64,000 nucleotides of DNA from Ophthalmolycus amberensis (lineage: Eukaryota; Chordata; Actinopteri; Perciformes; Zoarcidae): the NCBI GenBank assembly GCA_024529925.1, contig JAFEUB010001107.1, forward strand, positions 1,571,001 through 1,635,000, written 5' to 3'. The position numbers were made by a program, and so were the translations under genes. A model generated the notes under the pieces. It ran no database searches. It worked only from the letters and a program-made list of their open reading frames with translations, and was not told the DNA's origin. Shown piece after piece: positions 44,976-57,000 of this stretch. Each line of letters starts with the position of its first letter. The stretch's first letter is position 1.

Positions 44976-46014
44976 CGAATGTATGCAGCTATTTTACCAC
45001 AAACTAGCTTGCTGCACTATCATTCAGATTATTGTTTGTCAGACAACATTTAGTTCCCCTTCCAAATGAACGAAACCAGCCTTCCACAATTAAAAGAACT
45101 GTACAGAAATATAACAACGTGGACACACACATGGCCTACATGCAGTTTTAACACAATTTATTTGACTTGTCGACAATTTAGTTTGCACTCCAGCTGCTCC
45201 CCTCCGGTTACTTGAGCAAAACAGCGAGGCACGGACCAATGCAACCCAGCAAGACGGGAGCTGGTAGAATGGTTGACGAGGAGGAGGAGAAAACAAACAA
45301 ACTGCAGGAGAGGGAGAAGGGCTATGACTCTTGACAAAACAGATGTTGTGGGTCCTCTTCCAACTCCATGTCTGATGGCTTCACGTGTTCAACTTCCAAT
45401 GGGGCGAAAAGGTTAAACACAGTTGGTTGCAGGATGCATAGTAATAAAGTAGGAAGAGGGCAACTTTAGGATTGCTTTAAAAATCCTGCAATTCCCTCCA
45501 TCTGTTAAAGACCAGTTATTAGCAGATAACCGCTTTAAAAACATGGCACTAGGGAAGGCTTCTTTCTTGTTGAATGATTTAATTAGCCAGGGTAGCCACA
45601 CACACGTACACACACATAAAGCTTTCCAATGCCTCACAGCAGCACCCAGTATCCTTAGAAAAACAACGTTGACCAATCCACAGCAAATGCCCTCATTAAA
45701 AGCATCTTGCAGTGTAGCTGCCGATGGAAACTCTCTGTTCTCCTAATAGTCCTGGAACAGAACGCAATGTCCTGCCCACTCTGAGAAGGGACAGTACTTT
45801 GAGGAACCTTTAAAGGTGCCTCGCAAGGAGATGCCACATAGGGTCTTGGGAGACCTACGTTACAAATGGACATGTGTACTCACAGCATGCTTTAAAACCT
45901 GTGGCATTCATTGAATCCTTACTGTGGCGAGAAACTGTAAAGTGTTCGTTGGCTTCCTGTCTAACCACCCCTCAAACAGAGCCCATTTTAAAAGATACTA
46001 AACATAAAAATCAG
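44976..46014. other. Non-coding stretch
   Basis: No gene or repeat family is identified. Confidence 0.4.
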
Positions 46015-46225
46015 ATGACTCGCAACATGGAGATGGCTGAGCTGGTGGCTAGCAGCTAACGGTGCTAAAAGCGCAACAGCAACACCGCTGACGGAGCTAG
46101 CTGTACCTGAGGGGGAACTGAAGGGTGGGCGTTACAATATCAGCTGTAAGTACCGTATGAGTGATGGAAATTCATGAGCCAGGGGGACACGCTCACATGC
46201 ACTAAAAGGTATGCGTTGCCGGCCC
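46015..46225 (+). repeat. Interspersed repeat family C, copy 3
   Basis: CAACATGGAGATGGCTGAGC, GCTAACGGTGCTAAAAGCGC, GAGCCAGGGGGACACGCTCA and CATGCACTAAAAGG match the earlier copies in order, with the 5' end missing. Confidence 0.6.
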
Positions 46226-46616
46226 GGCTATGTCGACAAATTACAGAGAAGCTCAGTTAACAACACACACAGAGAGTGACTTCGTTCTCTGCTCAGGTAG
46301 ACATTACACCACTGTATCTTTACATAGCACATAGTTGTGTGCTGCTATATTAATGCCCTTAATCAGAACCTTTAACGAGTGTACGCTTCAGCCCCGCCCC
46401 TACAGAATTGTCTATATCTTCTGCCATAAACGTCTCGGGGGTGGGTGGGGTTGAAAGGGCCGGTGGGTGGTGATTGCTGCTTGGCCCGATGTCATGTTTT
46501 TCCAGCGAGAAGTAAAAACAAGTCTATTTGTGAAGTCGCCACAGGAGCAGAATGTACCTTCGCTACAGGAGCCTGTTACGTGTGCAGAGTCCCCACGTGT
46601 CTCTGTGTGTGTGTGA

Positions 46617-46635
46617 GGGTGGGTGTGAGGGTGGG
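46617..46635 (+). other. Perfect G-quadruplex motif
   Basis: GGGTGGGTGTGAGGGTGGG has four G3 tracts with loops of 1, 5 and 1 bases, which predicts a very stable quadruplex. It arises from a 12-base tandem duplication inside TG-rich sequence. Confidence 0.75.
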
Positions 46636-48505
46636 TGTGTGTGCCGGTGCCGACTTCGTGGCTGGCCGTCATTTGTGCCGTCATCGGGCAGCTTGGCTGT
46701 TGAGCCATGTTATTACAAAAGTTCGGTTACACACAGACATGACCAAAAGGTTATTAGAATATGTAGAAGCTTTGAAATATTTAGTTTTTACTGATCGAGT
46801 AGTTTCATCAAACCACTGAAATGAATGCAATTGCCACAGGTTCTCCCTAGATCCACAGTATATCTTCCTCCTCTTCTAAACTCTTACTTCACTCATCAGT
46901 GGGTGAGAATATAAAATGAAATGTGCGTGTGTGTTTGCGGGACGGGGCTAATGAAGCAGAGCAAGAGCACAAAGCTGTAATTTCGTAAACCGTGAGATTG
47001 CTGGGGTATCAGCATGGCAGAACAAATCAGATGTCGCAGTCACCCCGTCTCCCTCTCTCTCGGGCCACTTTTCCATCAGGGGTGTAGTTAGCGTAGCGGG
47101 TATTAGCCCATACCCACATCCCAGAGCCATAACTCTGAGGACAATTTGGCTGTTTAAAATGAGCTCTCCAGGGGCTGTCAGTGTGTGAGCTCTCGCATTT
47201 GACCAGCCGGCACCAGAACAGACCGAGAACCTATTGAACATTTTTGACCGCAGCCTTCGAGTCAATGAAGTCAAGTAGCAAATAAATGCACACTGTTTGC
47301 TTAGAAAGAGCTTAATGACACACTGAGTTTTTACATACATCATTAAATGTAAGTTTAATGAATTCATTAGGTGACTTGAGCTGTTCCCTTTATAGTTTGG
47401 GTAGTGAAGTTGATTTATTTCAAAGGATAAAGTATGTTTTTTTTCGTGTGTTTTGAAATGATGACCTACAGCTGCCACGATCCCTTAAATCCCCCTGTAG
47501 AAATGCCCTTGGCTTAAACAATGAACGCTCGCTGCCATTGGTGTGTGTGTGTCAATGGGTCAATGTGAGGAAAATTGTAAAGCGCTCTAGATGTATGTGC
47601 CATGTAACTGCAGCCATTTTCAAAGTAAGACCTCACAGCGACTAACAGATGGTGCCTTGTCTAAAAACACCTTCGCTAATTTGTAGACTACTTTTCAAGC
47701 GGCCCATTATCTCCTAGTTCATTACGTCCAATGCCAATACCATACTTTAACTAGGGTTGCAGCAATTAATCAGGTCAGTAGTGCTGCAAATATCATATAA
47801 AAATCTGTTTTATCCATTCAAAACACGGCAGAAATCCACTTAAGGTTTTTGAGTTACAGCCAATGTCCTTGTGTTACAGTTACGCAACTTTTTGAAACTG
47901 TTAAAAGCATGCTGGGAGATTTATAATACAAATCCAGAGCCTTTAAAAAGGCCCCAAAGATTTTGCCTGCTTTGGAGATTCTTGAGATTTAACTGATGTT
48001 GATTGTGCTATTTCAAACCAGAATGGTGGAGAGAGATTTCCCTTCATACATGATTGGACAGAAATTGGGGGATATTTGTTGAAACAGTCTGCTCTATCGG
48101 GTTGCTGAGCTCAGGGACTTCAACAGTGGGATCAGTAGAGATGACATGACAGGCAAAGGTGACTCAAGAGCAGCGTTTGTATGCTGGGACGTGTTAAATC
48201 TGTGGAACGATTGTGCTTCAATGAGGTCATTCATATGCTCTTATATTGTCTCCAGTGCGATGGGCTATGACCAGCATGGGAGGAAACAAATTGCAGACAT
48301 GACAGCACATTACAGAGCGAACTTATCAGTTTACATCGCAAAGGCAAGTACAATGGAGGTCAAACTCATGCTAGAACTGGAGGTAGTCCTTCACTGAAAG
48401 TTGTACTATCATCTTGTATGAGTATATTCTACGACAACCTAATCCTGCATCTGAATATGAGGAGGAATATTCACACAAGTCTAAGTTTATTTAGTTTTAG
48501 GGTAC
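46636..48505. other. Non-coding stretch
   Basis: A 176-residue minus-strand frame (46948-47478) has no domain or family character. A piece near 47545-47600 (TCAATGTGAGG...TTGTAAAGCGCTCTAGATG) resembles a LINE/SINE tail. A family F fragment lies near 47755. Confidence 0.4.
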
Positions 48506-48509
48506 GTCA

Positions 48510-49005
48510 GAAGTAGGCGACAACCTGCAGTTCGGAAATGTGGTGCCAATGCAGCAGTGCCTAAAAACCTGCGTTCTTTCTATTGTCCAGCAGGGGGCGA
48601 ATCCTCTGTTTGGAAGAAGTCCGACTGTATAGAAGTCTATGGGAAAATGCCCCTACTCCTCACTTGATTTATTACCTCAGTAAACATTGTGAACATGAGT
48701 TATGGTCTCAATCGCTAGTTTGAAGTCTTCTTCAATACAGCATTTTGTTCTTTTAGTGAATTATGGTCCTATATAAAAATAGGTGATCCAATGTGTTATT
48801 CAGTATTTGGCTTTATTAAGCTCCACCCTATCCTGTCACCTCTGGTTGCAACAAGCCAAAATGATGACGGGCCAAAAACTAAGAGCGCAACAGCCAAAAT
48901 GCTGAACTCCAGCTTTAAAACAGCACTCCATAAACCAATCGGTGACGTCACAGTGACTAACAAATTCTAAATACAATTCTTCTTCTTCGATACAGTCTAT
49001 GGTTC
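48510..49005. repeat. Interspersed repeat family H
   Basis: GTCCAGCAGGGGGCGAATCC, GTATAGAAGTCTATGGGAAA, CTCCTCACTTGATTTATTAC and the tail CGATACAGTCTATGG belong to a very common percomorph repeat. It is about 0.5 kb and non-coding. A TGACGTCA octamer near 48942 is part of the repeat. The transposon class is not certain. Confidence 0.55.
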
Positions 49006-51300
49006 CAAGTTCAAATACATAGTATTCAAAACTCTTTACAGTTCTACGAGTGCATGCAGGTAAAGCAAAGGTAGCAGCAGAGAGAGCGGCAGGGTGGTGC
49101 ATTGGGGGAAGAAAGAACAGCGAATGCCTCTTCCCATTTTGTTTGGAGTTCTAAACCACCCCCTTTTAATAGGTTAATTTAACCCCTTTAATGCAACTCC
49201 ATACCCAACAAGTATATTTAAAAATGGATCCTAAAGGTGAGAGGCAAGACAAGTTTGTGAGATCTGTGTTTGAGCCTTGCTTGAGCTCGGGACCAGTTGG
49301 ACTGAGACTGCAGGTAAATGTGGACCATTTTGCCCATATTTGAACATCACATCTCCCCTGTCTTTGCTTTTCCATTGGCCGTGTGGCTGTGCGGAAGTAG
49401 AAACACCTTTGATTTCGTACAAAGTAGTTTTGTTCGAGCATAACCTGACGCAGTAAGATGTTTTCATAGGATTAGCAGTGTCCTTTCCAGGATATGTCTG
49501 TGCCCCGATAGGAGAGTGAGCCTATGCACCATTCTAGTGTGTCAATAATGGATGCCCTTTATGTGGAAAACGTGCCCCTTTTTCTGTTTTCCACTGTGCT
49601 CAGAGAAAGCAAGCCACTACTGGCAGCAATGGTGCCGCATTGAACTCAAACTACAGAACATAATTGGATATCTATGGTTGTGGGGAATGCACTGTGGCCT
49701 TTGCTGTTGTGTCTCTGCTTGGCACCTCTCAGAGAAACATATCCAAAACAGTTAATTTAACACAAAAATGACTTTAAACCTGTCACATAAAGGTGGATAA
49801 TTGGAGGAAAATTCCGTGATCTGTGATTTGACTGAAAGGGGAAATCGTCTCAGGAGACCTTTTTCCCACACCTTGTTGATCCTGCCGTCTTAAGCACTTG
49901 GACTGGCAGAGATGGGTCACGGCCGGCAGTGACTCAATGCCATTGTTCATAGGGTGGGAAAGAGGAATAAGTGAGAGACGGAGTGGAAAACAAACGGAAA
50001 GTCTCAGAGTCATTTCTTTATCCTCATCCTATTCGTCTTCTTCTCTCAGACTGCTGTGGAGCGGCATCTCATATATCTTGATGATGAATATGAATTTGTA
50101 GTGGAGCTACATGGAAGTTTGAAGCCAAGGGGTGCAGGACTGACAGCGAGACTGACCCACGCGGACAGCTAGACAGATACTCATCCTGCCCGCCAATCTC
50201 ACCTTGTCCTCTGAGAGGCTAATGTTACTGGGAAAATCCCACTCCGCTAGGTGCCCTGTCAGTTCCTTACAGCTGGCACGGGCATATGGATGGATTACAG
50301 AGTGAGGGAAAATGGGATCCACAAAGACAAAGAGTGGGAAGGATGTGGGCGAAGGAGTGGACAAGGTGTAGTCTAGGGTTTCTCTGTGATTGGACATAAT
50401 CTTCTCCCACCTTTCTCACCTCTTCTAATTGCAACCGTTTCCCCTTCGAAGTTCGCTAAACAGAAAGAGCAACCCTGTTTAAGCAGCTCAGACACTTCCC
50501 TGGCAAACAACAACTCTGAATGTCACTCTGTTTCAGCAACACTTAAATCACCACAGAGTCCAAGGACAAAAAAAAAGCTGCAACATACAACACGATCCAA
50601 GCGTCGGGAAATGAGGTGGCTTGAGAAAGCGCTTCTTTTTTCTATTTTGGCTTCACGCTGATTTCTCTCGACTTCCGTACAAATTAGGTGTCATTATTGG
50701 GCCGACAAACCTGCTCCAAAGGGGAGGGTTGAACTCCGACGGGCTGTCTAAACAAACGCAACAATGGTTTTTATTGTCACGCTGGCTGCAACTCGCCCAC
50801 ACACCCCTGGCAGGAGCGCAGCCCGTCAGTAAGCATCAAGTTGATTTGGCTGATGATGAACTTCAGCGGTGTCGTTTATTCTGCCACTCCACCATGTTCC
50901 CAGTTTTGTTAGGTGCAGGGATGAAAGAAAAGGAGGCTGACAGACACCGAAAGTGGATGGAAAAAAGGGGCGCTTTTTTTTGTGCTCTTCCTTGAGTGTT
51001 TTCCAACAGTTTTCTTTAAGAGGTTCCGAAATACATTTTCTTGGAGTTGTCCATTCCCCTTCGCCTTTCATTTGTAGGAACAATGAATATTGGTGGCTGC
51101 CCAGCTAGCGCGGCCCTCCCGGCTGGCACCATCCATCCATCCATCACTGTGCTGGCGAAGGGGCTGTTTAAAGTGCAGCGTGGTCTGCGCTTGGAAAGCC
51201 TCTGGTTGTTAGTGGTTAACCCAGGGCTCCCCACGGAGCTCGCTGGTCACTCGTCATCCTGCCAACCTCTGTCAATTGCATAAAGTTTCCGGTGTTAATG
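49006..51300. other. Non-coding stretch
   Basis: It contains a short (CCAT)n run at about 51130. Several short frames lack family character. No gene is supported. Confidence 0.4.
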
Positions 51301-53270
51301 ACGTAGGAGTGATCATTCACAAATGTAGGATGGCATATAGGCTACGTTTAATGGTGAGAAATAACCATATTTTCCATGTTTTGATATTACCAGGAGAGAA
51401 AAAAAAGATTTTCTCGTAGCAGATTTGCACCCTTCAGAGAATATCCACTGACTGCAGCCAATTCCACTAAATGCATTGATCTCACCTTATATTTTAAATG
51501 CTGGTGTGACCGGGTCTCAACACAGGAGCAACAGAACGAGAAAACAACACAAAAAAGAGTGGGTAATGAAGAACTGAAAGGGAAGGTTGACTCCTGCGCC
51601 CTGGATAAGCTGGCATGTCAAGGTTGTACTCCCTGCTCTGGAGAAACAGCTAGAAGTGCTTCCTCTCCTCCCTCTGTCCGTCTGGCCTTGATCATTTGCA
51701 CCTCCCTCCCTTCCTGCACTCCTCTTTTCTGAATGAGTGTCTTTCACTCCTTTATCTGTTGTTTCTCTCCGGCTGCGTTGTCTGCATTTCCTCCCTTTGT
51801 CTGTCGGCCGTGAGCAGGAACTTAGATGACTTAGATAGGACCTTTAATTACAAAGGGATGAGTGTCGACTGAGAGAGCAGGTTACACAGAATGACCCACG
51901 CAGTGTTTGATACACCTGACCAGTGGCGAAGCAGCCTTGTGATGAAAGACACAAAGCAAAAGAGGGGATCCCACAAGTAACCCACAAAGTACCATAAAGT
52001 AATTACCGCTAAATAACACAAAGTAGCAGCACCAGCTGTTGTAGTACTTTGTTACTGTTTTGGTTCTTTGGTGAAGTTTATGTTCAGCTGAACCGTGCAG
52101 TAGAGAGATAAATCATGAAGGGAAAGGTCGGATCTCATAATGAACCCTGAAGGCTCGTCCTACCCCCCCCCCCCCCATCTTATCGCCAGGATCCGACATG
52201 GCGATGCTACGTGGAACCTCTCGTTCACAAAATGTGCTCACTGAATTTGTTTTCAATGCCTTTATCTCGGCCTGACCACAAGCCCCGTCTGCGACACCAC
52301 GCTCAGGTTTTATTGCCTCTCTCGTCTCCTCCAATTCCCTCTCCTTTTCCTCCGATGATTATTTCTCCATGCGTCTCTCTTGCATGTGTCGGGTCTTGGG
52401 AATCAAGCCTGTGCTGAGACTTTTCTGGCAGAGGCGGAGGATGAATGTTGCGTGGTGTTTTGGTTACTGTGGCGAAGCCCGCTGCCATTCATCGCTCGAG
52501 CCGTTATAGCTCAAAATGTCCATTCAGGGCATCGAATCATAACATAAAGTTCACCGAGCAATATTTCTTAAACATTGATGATTTGGTGTGCATAAGCGTT
52601 TTCCGTTTTGTAAACCAAGGACTTTCGGTAAGTTACCTAATATGTGCAATTTTGTGTTTTTATGTGCTATCAATTATTCTATAAGAGTACATCTTGCTTA
52701 TTACCAATGGTGTGTATCTCGTTCTCTCTCTCTGTCTCTCTATGTCTCAGATCTGCCATCAAACATCGGAGCAGAGGTAGAGTGTCTTCAGGGCATGACG
52801 CCCAAAACCACGGATGCAGCTGTTCAGACAGAGCGAAGCATAAGTTTCTCTCACTCTCTCTCCCTCTGTCTCTCATTTTCAAAGACGAGCCTCATTAAAT
52901 GGAAGTAAGGCTGCTCTGGTCCAAAACCAAAGAGAGTCATGCCCCTCGAGAGCGCTCTGCTGCTAACCATAGTCCTGGCATGGCGCAATGTGGAAAACAA
53001 GTGAATCAAATGCAACCGCGGGGCTGCAGCGACATAATATTACATTGGTATTACGTTGGTTCGGCAACAAGGAATCAGCTGTAGCAACAGCTTCACAAAA
53101 CAGTGGCGAATCTCGACATGATGGCTGTTTTGCTTTTTTACAGTAAGACATGTACGTAGCTATCTGTGGAAGCACACGGTGACGGAGAGGGGGCAGTAAA
53201 GTCACCTCAATCTCACCTTTTTTTAACCACACTAGTGGGACTCTAAAAATGGCCACATGGTCAACGACTT
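51301..53270. other. Non-coding stretch
   Basis: It contains a C14 run at 52163-52176 and pyrimidine-rich (TCTC)n stretches at 52718-52750 and 52850-52875. No gene is supported. Confidence 0.4.
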
Positions 53271-53277
53271 TGGTCCA

Positions 53278-53585
53278 CACTGAATTATCTCAACAACTCT
53301 TGGATGGTGCAACTGAATTTGGTGCAGACCTGCATGGTTCCCAGAGGATAAACCCTGCTGACCTTGTTGATCTCTGTTGATTTACATTTTACCTTTGGTG
53401 TTGGGAGTGAAATGTCTTGACTTAACTATTGGATGGATTCTTTCAATTTGGTCCACACATTCATGTTCCCCAGAGGATGGAGAGTAAAAACTTTGGTGAC
53501 CATGTTCCTACATCTTTACCATTCAAAAAAGAAACATTGTGAAAATGTTAGCGTGCTCATGTTAGCATTTTGTACTGTAGACTCT
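53278..53585 (+). repeat. Interspersed repeat family D, copy
   Basis: Two successive units occur, ATCTCAACAACTCTTGGATG with CATGGTTCCCAGAGGATAAA, and TTGACTTAACTATTGGATGG with TTCATGTTCCCCAGAGGATG. The stretch ends near GTTAGCGTGCTCATGTTAGC. The phrase set matches the 43.7-kb copy. Confidence 0.6.
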
Positions 53586-53649
53586 TGTGCAAATTACTTT
53601 TGTTATAATATTATAATAACTTTAATTTCAACCTTAAATTAAGTACATG

Positions 53650-54190
53650 TCTTGGTAGCACTTTATAATAACTACACACTATGAAGCATTAGTTAAGTAA
53701 GAGTAAACACTTAATTCATCATTTATAAAGCATTGTTCCTACATTAATAATTCATTAGTATGCAATTCATAACAGTTATAAATGGTTTATTCTTGATTAA
53801 TAAGCTCGTATATTATGTGCTTCATGATTGTGTTTTCATACTTTATAAATGATGGATTCCCCATTTGTAAATGAAGTATTATATATTTTACAAACCAATT
53901 CAGATAATTTATAAAGTGTTAGTAAATGATTAATAACTTATTTAGATGTACATTATTCATGCATTTATATATATAATGGTTAGGGACTATGTTAATATAT
54001 GCTTTATAAACGCATATTAATACTGCAATTCATGATTAATTCAGGTAGTTACTACTCGTTAGTAAAGTGTTTTATGTGAGCTCATCTAAAGTGAGGACTA
54101 TTTATGCCTTATAAAGCATTTATTAAGTATATTGTGTGACCTCATCTAAAGTGAGGACTATTTATGCCTTACAAAGCATTTATAAATGAC
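53650..54190. repeat. AT-rich interspersed repeat with TTATAAA units
   Basis: The stretch begins GGTAGCACTTTATAATAACT and carries many spaced TTTATAAA/ATTAAT words. This is a pattern I know from teleost non-autonomous elements whose ends read GCACTTTATAATAA. It holds an internal 60-base tandem duplication at 54061-54180. No coding frame is present. Confidence 0.55.
54061..54180 (+). repeat. 60-base tandem duplication
   Basis: The segments 54061-54120 and 54121-54180 align without gaps. Both contain CTCATCTAAAGTGAGGACTA followed by TTTATGCCTTA(T/C)AAAGCATT. Differences are concentrated in the first 20 bases. Confidence 0.9.
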
Positions 54191-57000
54191 ATTGAAAGGC
54201 CAGCAGTGCCTCAAAACACAGTTTTTTAACAGAACAGGCAAATAGACACAACACAAAGTGATCGAAAACATATTAATATTTATTGCAAGTTGCAAACAAT
54301 ATACTGTTAAATACAAACCTCTCAGCCATTAATTCATGTAAGAAACAAAGACATTCTCCTTCAGGAGAACATAGCTGGATACAAAACATTTGTAAATATA
54401 CGACTAGAGTTAAGCTTTGCATGTTAGTTTACATTTACTTATTCATTTTAACCATTTTTGTTGGTTGTACTAACGGACATCATGGTGATTTGTGCTTGTC
54501 TGTTTGAACCCAACTGGACAAACAAATGTGATCTTTTGTTATTTTTTTGTAATTTCAACATCACATCCGTCACTGTTTCACACATTGGATACAAACTGCT
54601 GATGAACAGTCATCAACAGTAAACACCTGTGTGCCGAATTAAGCATGAAGTCCTGCTGAATGGATGAAGCCACTTGCCGGAGAGACGGGGACAAACAGAG
54701 AGAGAGTAAGAGAACGGAATGTGGTTAAGAGTCTGTTTGGTCACGCTCCATGACCGACAGCCTAAAACAAACATCCTGCTCCTTCTGTAAACCAATGCTA
54801 CCTGAGTCTGCAGTGTGTGTGGTGAGCGCTTTTGGCAACTTCCTCTTCCTTTTCCTTTTACCTGTTTAATGCACGAGCAGCCACTATCAGGTGATTAATG
54901 TCTTTTTTTTGTTACCAAAGGACCAATAACTTTTCCTTATCACACATGACCCATCTGACATATACATCAGTCATCACAAATGTGCGAATACAACATTACA
55001 ACATACGGCATATGGTAGCTTAACCAATGGCATGCTAGCATTAAGTGTGCAAGACAGCCATTGGCTGTTATTGACCGTAGTTTAATTTATTTATTTTTTC
55101 CCCAGTCGCATTCCATGAAGACCCGCCCTACTCTGCCTCTGATTGGTTAGTACTTCTTGCTTCCTTCTCAGGCCAGAGTGCTGACATATTCTTGGAGGTC
55201 AGCATCACACTGGTTCCCTCTACAAAAAGCTGATAGACTTAGCCACTTGTTAGCAACCGCCTTTTTTTAAAACAGGTATACGCTGCAAACCAGTGCAGTA
55301 TTGACAGGCGTATTTTATGTTGTAGAACAAAACATTAAAATCTTTTAAGGTTGTGTTAACCACGTACCTTATATTAGGCATCTAACCAACAACCCATTAA
55401 AAAAAACAGACTTTGCGATGAGGGAAGTGGAAGTTGAAGTCTAAACTCTTTTGTTGATTTTCTGGAAATTGAGGGGAAGTATATTTGAACGGAAACCTGA
55501 CCTCTGTCAGTGTAAATGCTTTCAGTTTGACTCTGATCAGCTGATTAGTCGATTCAGTATATTTATTGATATTATAATAAAAAACAATGCTGATATCATA
55601 GGCTGAGATATTGATAAAGGCTTCCTTTTGGTAGTAGTAGGTGACTTCGCTCCCTAAGAAGTGACTGATCCTTGTGAGCTTGAAATCTTTGTCAGTTCCA
55701 AATTTCGTTTCCCCTCAATTTCCGCCACATCTCAAGCACTGAACCTCATTTCCACACTGCTGTCCTCAATCCTTTATGTCAGCCTTCACTGCATAAAGAC
55801 GACAGATTAAAGAGAATAATATTCTGTAGCTGCGGGTGTTATACATGGAGGCCTCACTGTGTGTGGCTGGGATACCTCAGTCAGGCTGAGCAGCATTCCC
55901 CCCCCCCCCCCCCCCCCCACCACCGACTGAGATCAGATTCTCTCAGATAACAGCGGAGCGGTTGGTTAACGCAGCCTGTTTGGCTTCTCCTGCAAACAAA
56001 AGGATCGGGTTCACATGTGGACGTTCCGTCACGCGTCTCCCTCGACAGGTTTGTTTGGTCAGTGTGGCGCCCCCGCGCACGGATACCTGGGACTGGATCC
56101 CACGCACACACACACACACACATCCCTCACACTGCGGCGGACACTCAAAGTACACACGCTCCGTAGCAACAAAGAAGGAGATGAAAAACCACAATGTTGT
56201 CTTTGGTGAAAACATTTCCTGGCTGTCATCGTAACTGTCGTCGTGAGCCAAGGAAATTCAATCCGTAGATCTCAGCTTTATCCCGTAAAGATTACAACTA
56301 TTTGTCTTGTCCCGTGTTCAACAGCGAAATGATATGGTATCAACTCCGGTCCCCACGGGAACATAAAAGGCTCAGAAACCTCAGATAAACTGCTGTGAAG
56401 CATGTAATCTGGTGTCAGAGAGGGGAAATCTATTTTTGACGACCCTTTAAATACTTTTCCACGAATAACCACAGAGCATAGGATTAGCCGAATGCACAGG
56501 TGGCGGTGAAGTGCTCTCAAACAGCATACATTCTGCCACTTGAAAGACAACTTCGTCTTGAACACAAGGGACAAGGTATAGCAATAGAGGCAGGAAGTGA
56601 ACGGTGAAGTGGATGCGGCATTTAGTTTCTTGTTTGCAGAGGCTTGATACAGATCGTGGTGGAGCCAACGACTCACAGCACCTTGCAAGTTCGCTAAATG
56701 GTGAACACGAATAGCAAAGAAGGAACCCAAAACATTTTGAAGCAATTTAAGGCATAATTATTTCGCAAAGTGCTGCCCAAAATACAATTTTAAATTCATC
56801 ACTGAGCACAATTCAAATTGTCTCACTATCGGCCTACTCTGTGTACGATTTTCCCAACAACACACATACTGCTTCTTTCGCTACGTAGCTAGTCAAATGT
56901 TGTAGCGCTAAGTCCTTGTCCATGCTATGTTGAACTATAGCCACAAGGCCACACCTCCTGCTTTCCCTCGCTCCTCTTTTAATAATGCAAGGAGGAACGC
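54191..57000. other. Non-coding stretch
   Basis: It contains a C21 run at 55898-55918 and (CA)9 at 56105-56122. A 155-residue minus-strand frame (56278-56745) has no domain character. No gene is supported. Confidence 0.4.
55898..55918. repeat. C21 homopolymer
   Basis: It is the longest single-base run in the window. Its true length is uncertain because such runs are error-prone. Confidence 0.85.

Noticed and set aside
46948..47478. A 176-codon minus-strand frame in the downstream desert
   Set aside because: It has no recognisable domain, ordinary non-coding base composition and no splice or promoter context. Frames this long occur by chance in 64 kb.
53355..53375. TGACCTTG, a good SF1/nuclear-receptor half-site
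   Set aside because: It lies inside a family D interspersed repeat, so a specific role at the sox9 locus is not supported.
56278..56745. A 155-codon minus-strand frame
   Set aside because: It shows no family resemblance, and a second frame overlaps it on the same strand.
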